From Stutzerimonas stutzeri (GTDB taxonomy: Bacteria > Pseudomonadota > Gammaproteobacteria > Pseudomonadales > Pseudomonadaceae), in contig CP077641.1 in assembly GCA_019056435.1 (NCBI GenBank), positions 310,001 to 374,000 of the forward strand: a DNA stretch of 64,000 nucleotides. Reading direction: 5' to 3'. The notes beneath the pieces are model-generated. The model was not told the origin of the DNA and did no database searches. It worked only from the letters and a program-made list of their open reading frames with translations. Shown here in pieces: positions 48,930 to 61,614 of this stretch. Within the stretch, counting starts at the first letter, position 1, and each line of letters begins with the position of its first letter. The position numbers and the translations under genes were made by a program.

Positions 48930-49925
48930 TCAGCGACGGTTGACGGTCAGCGCGGCGCGCATCACGTCGGCACCGATCTGCGCCTCGAAAGTCTTCCACA
49001 CCGGCTGCATCCTTTCGCGCCAGGCCTGGCGCTCCTCGGGTGTTAGCGTGACCAGTGTGGTGCTGCCGCTGGCCAGCAGTCGCTCGCGCTCGCGCTGGTT
49101 GATGGCGGCCGCCTCCGCGTTCACCGTCTGCGTCACTTCGAGAATGATGTTGTCCAGCTCCGAACGCACCGCGAACGGGATGCCCGTCCAGAACTTCGAA
49201 TTGGTCACCAGCATGTAGTTGAGCACGCCATGGTTGGTCTCGGTGACATAGCTCTGCTTGACGCCCGCGTTCTGCCCGCGAATGTTCGACCAGGGGCCTT
49301 CTGTGCCCTGCACCGCCCCGCTCTGCATGGCCTTGGCAACTTCAGCGAAAGGCAGCCGGACGGGCTTGGCATCGACCGCGGTGAACTGCGCCTCGAGCAC
49401 CGGCGAGGGCTGGATGCGGAAGGCCAGACCCGCGGCATCGTCGGGGTTGCGCAACGGCTGGCTCGCCGAAAGCTGTTTGAGGCCGTTGTTCCAGTACGCC
49501 AGGCCGTAGATCCCGCGCGTCGCCATCGAGCGCAGCAGCTCGCGGCTCGTCTCGCGCTTCTGGAAGCGCGCCACGGCGGCCTCGTCATCGAACAGGAACG
49601 GCAGGTCGAAGACTTCGAGCTTCGGCGAGAACTCGGTGAACTTGGACAAGGACGGCGCCAGCATCTGCACCTTGTTGTCGAGCAGCGCCTGCATTTCGTC
49701 CGCGTCACCGACCAGCGAGGAATCTGGGTAGACCTCAACCTTCACCTCGCCGGCGAGCCGCTCATGCACCAGCTTCTGGAACAACAGGGCGCCCTTGCCT
49801 TTGGGCGTGTCATCGCCAACCACATGGGCGAACTTGATCACGATGGGCTCTGCGGCTTCGACAGCCAGTGGCGCCAGCATCAGCAACAGCGCCGTACAGG
49901 GCGCCACAATCAACGACTTGAACAT
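48930..49925 (-). CDS. TRAP transporter solute-binding protein, DctP type (copy 2)
   Basis: A 331-residue protein with a signal peptide (about residues 1-28), nearly collinear with copy 1 along its full length ([50 protein letters not shown]). The two leaders also share CCCC(C)A(A)CGGGAAA and CGTTCGAGTGGT, so the duplicated unit included the promoter region. C4-dicarboxylate binding is inferred from the family. The 359-bp spacer 48571-48929 and the 354-bp stretch 49926-50279 hold no other gene that I can support. Confidence 0.88.
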   Translation of the reverse strand: MFKSLIVAPCTALLLMLAPLAVEAAEPIVIKFAHVVGDDTPKGKGALLFQKLVHERLAGEVKVEVYPDSSLVGDADEMQALLDNKVQMLAPSLSKFTEFSPKLEVFDLPFLFDDEAAVARFQKRETSRELLRSMATRGIYGLAYWNNGLKQLSASQPLRNPDDAAGLAFRIQPSPVLEAQFTAVDAKPVRLPFAEVAKAMQSGAVQGTEGPWSNIRGQNAGVKQSYVTETNHGVLNYMLVTNSKFWTGIPFAVRSELDNIILEVTQTVNAEAAAINQRERERLLASGSTTLVTLTPEERQAWRERMQPVWKTFEAQIGADVMRAALTVNRR

Positions 49926-50279
49926 TTCTACCCCCACGGGAAATAGACCTGAGACGGCGCCTCGTGAGCCCCGTTCGAGTGGTGTATTGCAATCGGATAT
50001 GGTTCAACCGGCGCCGGGTGTGGCACGCGGTGAAGGTGTTGCGAGGTGACCAGGTACGGCGACGCGGTCGCGCGCTGGTCTTTATTGGAATGGCGATGAC
50101 CGCTGGGTACGGATAGGACCCATCGGTCAGCGGGCCGCAGTGTTCGTCATCAGAGGCTCTGGCACAAGGGTTTGAGCGCGACGGGTCGTTCAAAACGAGA
50201 CCTCGCGCTCATCGGACAATGGAAACTTTCGAACGGGCCGTCACTTCTACAGGCAACACACTGCCACGACCCGATCGCC

Positions 50280-51236
50280 ATGTCTGACATTCATGCCACG
50301 CCCCCGAAAGACCTGCCCGCGATCGACTGCCTGATCGTCGGCGGCGGCCCGGGCGGCCTGACCGCCGCGCTCTATCTGGCACGCTTTCGCCGCAGTTGCC
50401 TGGTGGTGGACGCGGGTTCGAGCCGTGCATCGTGGATCCCGCGCTCGCACAACTACCCGGGCTTTCCACCGGGCATCAACGGCAATGACCTGCTGGCCCG
50501 GCTGCGCGAGCAGGCCAGCGGCTATGGCGCGCGGCTGGAGCAGGGCCGGGTCGAGCGTATCGAGCCGCACGCCGAAGGGTTCAGCGTGCAGTACGGTGAC
50601 CGCCACTGCGTGGCCCGACGCATCATCCTCGCCACGGGCATCGAGGACACCCTGCCGGACATGCCTGACGTGGAGCAGGCCATCGGTGCCGGCAAACTGC
50701 GCCTGTGCGCCATCTGCGACGGCTACGAGGTCGACGGGCACAAGGTGGCGGTTTACGGCGAAGCGGAAAATGCCATCACTCACGCGGTGTTCCTGCGCAC
50801 CTTTACCGACAGCGTGACGGTAGTGGTCCATGGTGAGCCCAACGCCTGCGAGCAGGCCATTGCCCTGGCGCAGCACTACGACATCCGCCTGATCAGCGAC
50901 CGCGTCGAATCGCTGCGCCCCTGCGACACCGGTATCGAGCTGCTGACCTGCGGCGGTGAGTGGCACCACTTCGACATCATCTACCCGAGCCTGGGCGCTC
51001 GATATCGCTCGGACCTGGCCGTGCAGCTCGGGCTCGAATGCGACGAATGCGGCGGCATCGACGTCGACAGCCGAATGCAGACCTCCCTGCGGGGCCTCTA
51101 CGCGATCGGCGATGTGACCCTCGGACTGAAGCAGATCAGCGTCGCCATCGGCCAGGCGGCGCAGGCGGCCACCGCCGTGCATAACAGCCTGGAAGCCAAC
51201 CCCTGGGGCGGTTCGGGCTTCAGCCTCAAGACCTAG
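50280..51236 (+). CDS. Thioredoxin reductase-like FAD/NAD(P) oxidoreductase
   Basis: A 318-residue flavoprotein with the FAD motif [16 protein letters not shown] near residue 19, a redox-active CAIC ([12 protein letters not shown]) near residue 143 as in thioredoxin reductases, a middle NAD(P) domain and the C-terminal [24 protein letters not shown] motif. It is probably a low-molecular-weight disulfide reductase or related enzyme rather than the housekeeping TrxB. It stands alone, and the ribosome site is weak. Confidence 0.8.
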   Translation: MSDIHATPPKDLPAIDCLIVGGGPGGLTAALYLARFRRSCLVVDAGSSRASWIPRSHNYPGFPPGINGNDLLARLREQASGYGARLEQGRVERIEPHAEGFSVQYGDRHCVARRIILATGIEDTLPDMPDVEQAIGAGKLRLCAICDGYEVDGHKVAVYGEAENAITHAVFLRTFTDSVTVVVHGEPNACEQAIALAQHYDIRLISDRVESLRPCDTGIELLTCGGEWHHFDIIYPSLGARYRSDLAVQLGLECDECGGIDVDSRMQTSLRGLYAIGDVTLGLKQISVAIGQAAQAATAVHNSLEANPWGGSGFSLKT

Positions 51237-51344
51237 CGAAACGAAGGATTTTGCGGCGGCGACGCTCTTTTGCCTGCAGGTGGCAACTGCACGTACGCTT
51301 TCGGGTCTAGGCTTGTCTAGCGTCTGCCCGCCTCGGAGCCCTGC

Positions 51345-52721
<1,377 letters not shown>

Positions 52722-52873
52722 CCCGCCCGGCTCCGGTGCGGTTGGGTATTCACCTTCACAAAGCCTTATCATCCGTTTGGCAGCACGGCGACGGGTTGGT
52801 GGATTCCCTGACCTGTTTCGCTGTCAGTCCATTGTGCCGCTGGAAAATAGCCCCAATAAACGCCGAGGATTCA

Positions 52874-55800
52874 ATGAGCACCAGCCCCGAGCCGTCCAGG
52901 CCGAAGAACAGCAACCTGACCCGAAGCAATCTGAATTTTCCAGTGGTCGGCATCGGTGCTTCGGCGGGCGGTCTCAAGGCGTTGTTGACCCTGTTCGAAA
53001 GCATGCCGAACGACTGCGGCATGGCCTTCGTGGTGATCATGCACCTCTCGCCCAAGCACGAGAGCAAGGCCGACCAGATCCTGCAGAAGGTGACCCGCAT
53101 GCCGGTGCGGCAGGTCACCCAGCCGACGCCCATCGAGCGCAACCACATCTACGTGATTCCCCCGGCGCTGGACCTGTCGATGAACGATGGCTACCTGCGC
53201 CTGGACGAGCCGCAGCGCGAGCGCGGCTCGCAGGTGGCCATCGACCTGTTCTTCCGTACCCTGGCCGACACCCATCACACCCACTCCATCGGCATCGTGC
53301 TGTCCGGCAGCGGCGCCGACGGCTCGGTGGGCCTGTCGCGGATCAAGGAACAGGGCGGCATCACCCTGGCGCAGGAACCCGGCGACGCGGAGTTCGACTC
53401 GATGCCGCGCAGCGCCATCGAAACCGGGATGGTCGACATCGTTCTGCCGGTGGCCGACATCGCACAGAAGCTGGTCGAACTGCGCCGCAACATGCAAACG
53501 CTGCTCGAGCAGTTCCGCCCGGTTGCCTCGCCCGAAGGCAGCGAGCACACCGCGGCGGTGCCGGGCGATATGGAGTACGTCCAGGCGCAGACCCAGTCCA
53601 AGCCCAACGAGCTGGCGCTTCGTGAAATCCTCGCTGCGCTGCGCACCCGCACCGGTCATGATTTCCGCCATTACAAGCTGGCCACGGTGCTGCGCCGCAT
53701 CGAGCGGCGCATGCAGGTCAACGCCGTGCCCGACATGCCCAGCTACGCCCGCTACCTGCAGGGCAGCCCGGAGGAAACCCCGGCGCTGCTGGCCGACATG
53801 CTGATCGGCGTGACCAACTTCTTCCGCGACCGCGAGGCCTTCGAGGCGCTGGAACGCGACATCCTCCCGGCGCTGTTCGAGCAGAAGCTCGCCACGGACG
53901 ACAAAACCCTGCGCATCTGGTCGGCGGCCTGTTCCACCGGCGAGGAAGCCTATTCGCTGGCCATGCTGTTGGCCGACCAGGCGGTCGCGAGCGGTGCCAA
54001 GGTCGACATCCAGACCCAGCTGTTCGCCACCGACATCGACGACCGCGCCCTGGAAACCGCACGCGCCGGCGTCTACCCCGAGGCCATCGTCACCGACGTC
54101 ACCCCGGCCCGGCTGCGCCAGTACTTCGTCAAGGAACAGAACCAGCTGCGCCTGCAGAAGGAGCTGCGCGAGCGGATCCTCTTCGCCCGCCACAACATTC
54201 TGCGCGACCCGCCGTTCTCGCGGCTCGACCTGATCTCCTGCCGCAACCTGATGATTTACCTGGACCGCGACATCCAGATCGAAGTGCTGCGCATGTTCCA
54301 CTTCGCCCTCAACCCCGGCGGGTATCTGTTTCTCGGCAGTTCCGAAACCGCCGACGTCTGCAGCCAGTTGTTCACCGCGGTGGACAAGAAGAACCGCATC
54401 TACCGCGCCAAGGAAGTGGGCACATCCCAGCGCCGCGCCCCCATCGGCCCGGTGCACGGCTTCACCCTCACCACACCGCCGCGCCCGCCGTTCAGCGAGC
54501 CGCACCGACGCCACCGCAAGTTCTCCTTTGCCGACGTCCACCAGCGCGCGCTGGAGCAGTACGCACCGCCGAGCGTCATCGTCAATCAGGACGCGGAGAT
54601 CGTGCACATGTCCGACCGCGCCGGAAACTTCCTGCGCTATGTCGGCGGCGAACCCTCGCTGAACCTGACGACCCTGGTGCACCCGCAGCTGCGCCTCGAA
54701 CTGCGTACCGCGCTGTACCAGGCCAGCCATACCGGCAAGAGCGTGGAGGCGCGCCGCGTGCGCCTGGAACGTGACGGCCGCAGCTACTACGTGAACATGG
54801 TGGTGCGCCCGTTCCGCGACAACGAAGTCGGCAGCGACTACACCTTGGTGCTCTTCGATGAAGTCGAAGCCTGCATGGACAGCAGCACGCTGGAAGAGCC
54901 GGACACCAAGAACAGCGTGCTGACCCAGCTGGAGGCGGAACTGCAGCACACCAAGGAGCGCCTGCAGATCACCATGGAGCACTCGGAAACCTCCACCGAG
55001 GAACTGCGCGCCTCTAACGAGCAACTGCAGGCGATCAACGAGGAACTGCACTCGGCCACCGAGGAGCTGGAAACCAGCAAGGAAGAGCTGCAGTCGATCA
55101 ACGAAGAGCTCACCACGGTCAACTACGAGCTCAAGACCAAGGTCGACGAGACCAGCAAGATCAACGACGACCTGCAGAACCTGATCTCCTCCACCGACAT
55201 CGCCACGGTCTTCGTCGACCGCAAGATGCGCATCAAGTGGTTCACCCCGCGCGCCAAGGACATTTTCAATGTGATCGGCAACGATGCCGGCCGCTCGCTG
55301 TTCGACATCACCCACCGGCTGGACTACCCGCTGCTGGCCAAGGACGCCGCCGAAGCCTTCGAAGAGCTGCACCTGGTCGAGCGCGAAGTGCGCAACCGCG
55401 AGACCAATCACTGGTACCTGGCGCGCTTCCTGCCCTATCGCACGCTGGACGACCGCATCGAAGGCGCCGTGCTGACCTTCATTGACATCACCGACCGGCG
55501 CCGGGCCGAGGAAGAGCTACGCGCCGGTGAAGCCCACCTCAAACTGCTGGCGCAGAGCACCAAGGGCTACGCCATCGTCACGCTGGACTGCGACGGCCTG
55601 GTCACCAACTGGAACCGCGGCGCCGAGCTGATTCTGGGTTACCGCGAAACCGAAGTGCTCGGCCAGACGGTGGACATCATCTACACCGAACAGGATCGAC
55701 AGGCCGGCGTTCCAGAGGCCGAGCGCAAGCGGGCGCTCGAACACGGCCAAGCCACGGACGAGCGCTGGCATGCCCGCCGCGATGGCAGTCGCTGCTTCCT

Positions 55801-57047
55801 CAGCGGCCTGCTCAACCCGCTGGTGGACGGCACGGGCAAGGTCATCGGCTTCGCCAAGATCGCTCGCGACCTCACCGAAGAGCGTCAGCGCAGCTCCGCG
55901 CAGCAAAGCGAGCTGGAGAGCATCCAGGCCGCCAACCTGCAGAAGGATCAGTTCTTCGCCGTGCTATCGCACGAGCTCAAGCACCCCCTCAACCTCATCC
56001 AGCTCAATACCGACCTGGTTGCCCGCTCTCAGGTCGCGAAGAACAACCCCAACCTGCGCAAGGCGACGCAGTCGATCCAGAACGCCGTGCGCAGCCAATC
56101 GCGCATCATCGACGATCTGATGGACGTCTCGCGGATCCGTACCGGCAAGCTCAAGCTGCAGTTCTCGACCCTGAACTACCAGGACGTATTGCGCGGGATC
56201 GAGGCGGTGTTCGCCCCGCTGGCACAGGCCGAGAACGTGACCTTCGACGTATACAAACCGGAACAGCCGGTTTACGTACAAGCCGATCCGACACGCCTGG
56301 ACCAGATCATCTGGAACCTGCTGAACAACGCCTGGAAATTCACCAAGGGCGGCGAGCGCATCTGCATGCAGCTCGAACGCGAGGGTGACCTGGCCCGCCT
56401 CGACGTCATCGACACCGGCGAGGGGCATCAGCGCCGACTTCCTGCCCAAGGTCTTCGACATGTTCGGCCAGGCCGAGATGCAGCACGCCCAACGCTCCAA
56501 GCACGGGCTGGGCATCGGACTGGCGCTGGTCAAGCAATTGGTCGAAGCGCACAACGGCCGCATCGAGGCCCACTCGGAAGGTATCAGTCGCGGCGCGCGG
56601 TTCAGCGTCTGGCTGCCTATTCATTTGCAGGCCGAACTGGAACTGAGCGAGTCGGCCAATGGCGGCGAGAACGGCGGCCTGACGGGCATCCGCATCCTGC
56701 TGGTCGACGACTCGCCGGACATCCTCGAAACCATGTGCGAACTCCTGGAAAGCGAAGGGGCGGTCGTCACCCCAGCCGACAGCGGCGCACGCGGTATCGA
56801 GGTCGCCACGCAAAACGAGTTCGACGTGATCGTCTCCGACATCGGCATGCCCGAGATCGATGGGCACAAGATGATGGCCAGCATCCGCCAGCAGGGCGCC
56901 AATCGGCATACCCCAAGCATCGCCCTGACCGGTTACGGCACCCTGCGCGACGTGGAAAAGGCCAAGGCCGCCGGCTTCACCCTGCACCTGCGCAAGCCGA
57001 TCGACCTGCAGGCGCTGATCGACGCGGTGACCCAGGCGGTTCATTAA
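52874..57047 (+). CDS. CheB-CheR-PAS histidine kinase-receiver fusion protein, frameshifted
   Basis: A multidomain signalling protein of about 1390 residues. In order: CheB methylesterase ([12 protein letters not shown] near 24, [12 protein letters not shown]), CheR methyltransferase ([47 protein letters not shown]), PAS domains, a long Glu-rich coiled coil ([19 protein letters not shown]), further PAS domains, HisKA ([12 protein letters not shown] near 1031), HATPase and a receiver ([11 protein letters not shown] near 1322). The frame breaks at the G4 run 56422-56425: removing one G joins DTGEG to [18 protein letters not shown]. Soluble; no chemotaxis operon nearby. Signal and output are unknown. 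Confidence 0.88.
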
Positions 57048-57069
57048 GCGGACGCGGGACGGCTCGCGG

Positions 57070-57184
57070 CGCTTCGTAGCGAACTTGCTCGCTGCCCTTC
57101 GTAGGAGCGAGCTTGCTCGCGATCCTCGTCACATCAGACACAGCTCAGCGTCACGTCTGATCGGCAGCAAGCTGGCTCCTACAG
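57070..57184. repeat. REPIN between the hybrid kinase and phhR
   Basis: CGTAGGAGCGAGCTTGCTCGCGATC at about 57101-57125 pairs with the inverted half CGGCAGCAAGCTGGCTCCTACAG ending near 57184; a partial half (CGTAGCGAACTTGCTCGC) precedes it. Same REP family as at 19.1, 36.3 and 44.8 kb. Confidence 0.85.
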
Positions 57185-57222
57185 GTCGATGTTGCATTTG
57201 GGCAGCTATCCGCCCATAGCGA

Positions 57223-58779
57223 TCAACCCTCTTTGCCGATGCCATGATCGCGCAGCTTGTTCGCCACCGTGGTATGCGAAACGCCCAGCCGCTTGCCCAA
57301 TTGCCGGCTGCTGGGGTGGCGCGCATAGAGGTCCTGCAGCACGGCCTTCTCGAAGCGGCCGAGAATCTCGTCCAGGCTGCCTTCGAGCGAGAAGTTGCCC
57401 AGCGGCGGCGGCGTACCGTAGTCCGGCAGACGGATATGTTCCGGCCTGATCAGCTTGCCGTCGCACAACGACACCGCCTGAAACAGCGTGTTTTCCAGTT
57501 GCCTGACGTTGCCCGGCCAGTGATACCCGGCCAACCGCTCCAGGGCCTCGGCGGACAGGCTGGGCAGCGCGCAACCGATTTGCCGGCTGGCCTGGTCGAT
57601 GAAGTGCAGCGCCAGCGGCTCCAGCCCGTCGAGGCATTCGCGTAACGGCGGGATGTGCAGGGACAGCACATTGAGCCGGTGGTAGAGATCCTGGCGGAAC
57701 TCGCCCCGCGCGCAAAGCTCGGAGAGGTCCAGCTGGGTCGCGCAGATCACCCGCACATCGAGGTAGACCTCCTGTTCGCTGCCGACACGGCGGAAGCAAC
57801 CGTCCTGCAGGAAGCGCACGAGTTTGGCCTGCAAGCGCGTGCTCATCTCCCCCACGCCGTCGAGAAACAGCGTGCCGCCGGCGGTCAGCTCCAGCAGGCC
57901 GAGCTTGCCCTCGGGGCGCGCCCCTTCGAAGGCACCGGGGCCGTAGCCGAACAGCTCGGTCTCGGCCATGGATTCGGGCAACCCGGCGCAGTGGAGGACC
58001 ATGAACGGTGATTGCCCGCGTGGGCTGGAGAGGTGACAGGCACGGGCGAGCAGTTCCTTGCCGGTCCCGGTCTCGCCCTCGATCAGCAGCGGCGCGTCCA
58101 ACGGCGCCATGCGCCGCGCCTCCCGCACCACCGCCGCCATCACCTTGGAGCTTTGGAAGATGCTGTCGAAGCCGCGCAGCTCCTGCTTGCGCACGTTATA
58201 GATGCGCTCACCCACGCGGTCCGCACGATGCAGGGTGAGCACGGCCCCGGCGAGCGCCTCGCTGTCGTCATGTTCCGATTGCAGTGGGGCGATGTCGGCC
58301 AGGAAAACGTCGCCGCGAATGGTCACGCGCAAACCGTTGATCCGCGCCTTGTTGGCGCGCACCAGGGCGGGCAGGTCGAAGTCCTCGGCGTAGCGGGACA
58401 GGCTCATCCCCGGCACTTCGTCTACCCGCACGCCGAGAAGTTGGGCCGCGGCGCGGTTCGCCGCCACGATGGCACCGCTCATGTCGATCGACAGCACCGG
58501 AAACTCCAGCGCGCCAAGCAGCGCATTGAGCTCCAGCGAATGCCGCTCGCTGGGCATGAGGCCCACCTTGCGCACCTCGAACACGCCCTGCAGCGCCTCG
58601 ATTTTCGGGCGCAGGGCCTGCAGCTGCAGGTTCATCAGGTTCGGGCAATGCAGGTAGACGGCATTGCCGTGTTCGCCGCCAACCTCGCCACGGGCGACGT
58701 TGATGCCGTAGTCGACGAGCAGTTCGAGCATGTCACGCAGGATGCCGACGCGGTTCTGGCAGAGAATCTTGATACGCAT
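57223..58779 (-). CDS. phhR: PhhR, TyrR-family regulator of aromatic amino acid catabolism
   Basis: A 518-residue TyrR-family regulator: N-terminal ACT domain (MRIKILCQNRVGILRDMLELLVDYGINV), PAS domain, AAA+ domain (GETGTGKELLARA) and C-terminal helix-turn-helix (QLGKRLGVSHTTVANKLRDHG). The loop that is GAFTGA in sigma-54 activators reads GAFEGA, fitting TyrR-type proteins that need not act on sigma-54. It diverges from phhA across two PhhR-like boxes and controls phenylalanine degradation. Confidence 0.92.
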   Translation of the reverse strand: MRIKILCQNRVGILRDMLELLVDYGINVARGEVGGEHGNAVYLHCPNLMNLQLQALRPKIEALQGVFEVRKVGLMPSERHSLELNALLGALEFPVLSIDMSGAIVAANRAAAQLLGVRVDEVPGMSLSRYAEDFDLPALVRANKARINGLRVTIRGDVFLADIAPLQSEHDDSEALAGAVLTLHRADRVGERIYNVRKQELRGFDSIFQSSKVMAAVVREARRMAPLDAPLLIEGETGTGKELLARACHLSSPRGQSPFMVLHCAGLPESMAETELFGYGPGAFEGARPEGKLGLLELTAGGTLFLDGVGEMSTRLQAKLVRFLQDGCFRRVGSEQEVYLDVRVICATQLDLSELCARGEFRQDLYHRLNVLSLHIPPLRECLDGLEPLALHFIDQASRQIGCALPSLSAEALERLAGYHWPGNVRQLENTLFQAVSLCDGKLIRPEHIRLPDYGTPPPLGNFSLEGSLDEILGRFEKAVLQDLYARHPSSRQLGKRLGVSHTTVANKLRDHGIGKEG

Positions 58780-58841
58780 GCAAGGTGCCTTGTCTTGTTG
58801 TTATGCGAAGCGGCGACTTTCTGCAGCCCGCCGTCGATTTT

Positions 58842-58859
58842 CGTCAAGATTATTTGACA
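58842..58859. promoter_or_regulatory. PhhR/TyrR-type box 1
   Basis: CGTCAA-GATTAT-TTGACA resembles TGTAAA-N6-TTTACA with two mismatches per half and is itself a symmetric repeat (GTCAA-N6-TTGAC). It is close to the phhR start and may serve autoregulation. Confidence 0.5.
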
Positions 58860-58903
58860 GCCAGCCCGCCAAGCAAGGTGATATTCGCGGCAACGGCGCA
58901 AGC

Positions 58904-58921
58904 CGTAAGGTTTTCATTACA
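58904..58921. promoter_or_regulatory. PhhR/TyrR-type box 2
   Basis: CGTAAG-GTTTTC-ATTACA keeps the GTAA and TTAC cores of TGTAAA-N6-TTTACA. It lies about 125 bp upstream of the phhA start. Confidence 0.6.
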
Positions 58922-59044
58922 GGCCTACCACAACCCCAGCGCGCGGCGCGGCCGCGACGTGGCTCGCCAGGGCCGCCGCGGCGCGGTCAGATGAGCCATC
59001 GATAACAACAAAGACTCAGGCGGCCACCCGCTCAGGAGGTCCAG

Positions 59045-59830
59045 ATGAAAACCACCCGCTACGTCGCCCGCGAACCGGACGCGAACGGCTACATCCACTA
59101 CCCCGAGGCCGAGCATGCCGTCTGGCAGACCCTGATCGAACGGCAGCTGAAACTGCTCGACGGACGCGCCTGCCAGCAATACCTGGACGGCATCGAGCAG
59201 CTCGCCCTGCCCCATGACCGCATCCCGCAGCTGGAAGAGATCAACCGCGTGCTCGGCGCGACCACCGGCTGGCAGGTCGCGCGCGTTCCGGCGCTGATCC
59301 CCTTCCAGACCTTCTTCGAGCTGCTGGCGAGCAAGCGCTTTCCCGTCGCCACCTTCATCCGCACCCCGGAAGAGCTGGACTACCTGCAGGAGCCGGACAT
59401 CTTCCACGAGATCTTCGGCCACTGCCCGCTGCTGACCAACCCCTGGTTCGCCGAATTCACCCACACCTACGGCCAGCTCGGCCTGAAGGCGACGAAGGAA
59501 GAGCGCGTCTACCTGGCGCGCCTGTACTGGATGACCATCGAGTTCGGCCTGGTCGACACGCCGGCCGGCCGCCGCATCTATGGTGGCGGCATCCTCTCCT
59601 CGCCGAAGGAGACGCTCTACTGCCTCTCCGATGCGCCCGAACATCAGCCGTTCGACGTCATCGAAGCCATGCGCACGCCGTACCGCATCGACATCCTGCA
59701 ACCGGTGTACTTCGTCCTGCCCGAGCTCAAGCGGCTGTTCGACGTGGCCCACCAGGACATCATGGGCATGGTGCACGAGGCGATGCGCCTGGGCCTGCAC
59801 CAGCCGAAGTTCCCACCGAAAGCGGCGTAG
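59045..59830 (+). CDS. phhA: Phenylalanine-4-hydroxylase
   Basis: A 261-residue pterin- and iron-dependent enzyme converting phenylalanine to tyrosine. The 2-His-1-Glu iron site is visible: H121 and H126 in FHEIFGHCPLL and E166 in YWMTIEFGLV. Length is typical of the bacterial enzyme. AGGAGG lies six bases before the ATG. It is followed by phhB and an aminotransferase and preceded by divergent phhR. Confidence 0.96.
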   Translation: MKTTRYVAREPDANGYIHYPEAEHAVWQTLIERQLKLLDGRACQQYLDGIEQLALPHDRIPQLEEINRVLGATTGWQVARVPALIPFQTFFELLASKRFPVATFIRTPEELDYLQEPDIFHEIFGHCPLLTNPWFAEFTHTYGQLGLKATKEERVYLARLYWMTIEFGLVDTPAGRRIYGGGILSSPKETLYCLSDAPEHQPFDVIEAMRTPYRIDILQPVYFVLPELKRLFDVAHQDIMGMVHEAMRLGLHQPKFPPKAA

Positions 59831-60023
59831 GCTGGAAAACTGCGAAGCAGTTTCCACGCGTCGGTTCGGCCACGACGACGTCTCGCGGCGGCGCCGGTCG
59901 TTTCGACCGATCGGCGCATAGGCCTGCAGGCAAACCGCGGACCGAGCCCACGCGTGGACAAGCCTGCGGCGTTGTCCACGCTACGCTGCTTAACTCTTAT
60001 CAACCTCACTACAAGGACCGACC

Positions 60024-60380
60024 ATGACCGCTTTGACCCAAGCCCACTGCGAAGCCTGCCGCGCCGACGCACCGAAGGTCTCCGACGAGGAACTGGCCGA
60101 GCTGATCAAGCAGATTCCCGACTGGAACATCGAGACCCGCGACGGCCACATGGAGCTGGAGAAGGTCTTCCTGTTCAAGAACTTCAAGCACGCCCTGGCG
60201 TTTACCAACGCCGTCGGCGAGATCGCCGAAACCGAGGGGCATCACCCTGGCCTGCTCACCGAATGGGGCAAGGTGACCGTCACCTGGTGGAGCCACTCGA
60301 TCAAAGGCCTGCACCGCAACGACTTCATCATGGCCGCACGCACCGACGAGGTGGCCAAGACTGCCGAGGGCCGCAAGTGA
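60024..60380 (+). CDS. phhB: Pterin-4a-carbinolamine dehydratase
   Basis: A 118-residue enzyme that recycles the pterin cofactor used by PhhA. The active-site motif [14 protein letters not shown] (H73, H74) is present. AAGGA precedes the ATG. The stop codon overlaps the GTG start of the aminotransferase gene (GTGA), showing translational coupling in phhABC. Confidence 0.95.
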   Translation: MTALTQAHCEACRADAPKVSDEELAELIKQIPDWNIETRDGHMELEKVFLFKNFKHALAFTNAVGEIAETEGHHPGLLTEWGKVTVTWWSHSIKGLHRNDFIMAARTDEVAKTAEGRK

Positions 60381-61572
60381 AGCATTTCGCAACGGTCACA
60401 CGGGTGCCCGGCGACCCGATTCTCGGCTTGCTCGATGCCTATCGTGCGGACCCGAACCCGGCCAAGCTCGACCTCGGCGTGGGCGTCTACAAGGACGCCC
60501 TGGGCCTCACGCCCATCCCCGTGCGGTGAAACAGGCCGAGCAGCGGTTGATCGACAGCGAGCAGACCAAAAGCTACATCGGTGGCCATGGCGATCCGCTG
60601 TTCGGTGAACAGCTGTTGCAGCTGGTGCTCGGTGAAGGCTCGCCCGCCCTGGTAGACAAACGTGCCGGCTGCACCCAGACGCCCGGCGGCACCGGCGCGC
60701 TGCGGCTGGTCGGCGACTTCCTCGCCAAGTGCCTGCCCGGCCGCAGCCTCTGGCTCAGCGACCCGACCTGGCCGATCCACGAAACCCTGTTCGCCGCGGC
60801 GAGGCTGAAGGTCGAGCACTACCCCTACGTGGATGCCGCGAATCGGCTGGACGTGCCGGCGATGCTCGAGACGCTGTCACGCATCCCTCGTGGCGACGTG
60901 GTGCTGCTGCATGCCTGCTGCCACAACCCCACCGGATACGACCTGAGCCGGGACGATTGGCGGCAGGTATTGGACATCGTTCGCGAGCGCGAGCTATTGC
61001 CCTTGTTCGACTTCGCCTACCAGGGCTTCGGCGACGGGCTGGACGAGGACGCCTGGGCGGTCCGCCTGTTCGTCGACGCCTTGCCGGAAGTGCTGATCAC
61101 CAGTTCCTGTTCGAAGAACTTCGGCCTGTATCGCGAGCGCACAGGCGCGCTGATCGTGGTAGCCGCCTGCGGTGAATCGCTGATCGACGTGCGCAGCCAG
61201 TTCGCCTCGGTGGCGCGCAACCTCTGGTCCACGCCGCCTTCGCATGGCGCGGCCGTCGTGGCGATGATTCTCGCCAACCCCGAACTGCGCCAGCTCTGGC
61301 AGCAGGAAGTCGCCGCCAAGCGCGAGCGCATTGCCGGGCTGCGTCAGGGGCTGGTCGATGCGCTCGCGCCGCATGGCCTGGCCGAACGCTTCGCGCACAT
61401 CGCGCAGCAGCGCGGGATGTTCTCCTACACCGGCCTGACCGCCGAGCAGGTGCTGCGCCTGCGCCGCGAGGATTCGGTGTACCTGGTCGAAAGCGGTCGC
61501 GCCAACATTGCGGGGCTCGATGCCGAGCGGCTGGATCAGCTGGCCGCCGCGATCGCGCGAGTCACGGCCTGA
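60377..61572 (+). CDS. phhC: Aromatic amino acid aminotransferase, frameshifted
   Basis: PLP enzyme of the aspartate/aromatic aminotransferase family, transaminating tyrosine in phenylalanine degradation. It starts at a GTG overlapping phhB ([27 protein letters not shown]). The frame breaks at the C4 run 60517-60520: as read it ends LTPIPVR, while one more C gives [14 protein letters not shown] and joins the rest. The PLP lysine is in [16 protein letters not shown]. The restored length is about 398 residues. A strong hairpin terminator follows. Confidence 0.92.
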
Positions 61573-61574
61573 AA

Positions 61575-61614
61575 GCCGGCAGGGCGCATCGGCACCCGAT
61601 GCGCCCTGCCCGGC
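61575..61614 (+). terminator. Strong hairpin terminator after phhABC
   Basis: GGCAGGGCGCATCGG and CCGATGCGCCCTGCC form a perfect 15-bp stem around a three-base loop (61578-61610), extended by GCC/GGC past one bulge. It begins three bases after the phhC stop. No long U-tract follows, but the stem is by far the strongest in this part of the window. Confidence 0.75.

Noticed and set aside
50151-50166. Sigma-54-like promoter GGCACAAGGGTTTG before the flavoprotein gene
   Set aside because: The -12 GC is missing and the spacing does not fit.
52871-55411. 846-residue minus-strand open frame
   Set aside because: Fully antisense to the CheB-CheR kinase gene, with no domain signature and shadow-type composition.
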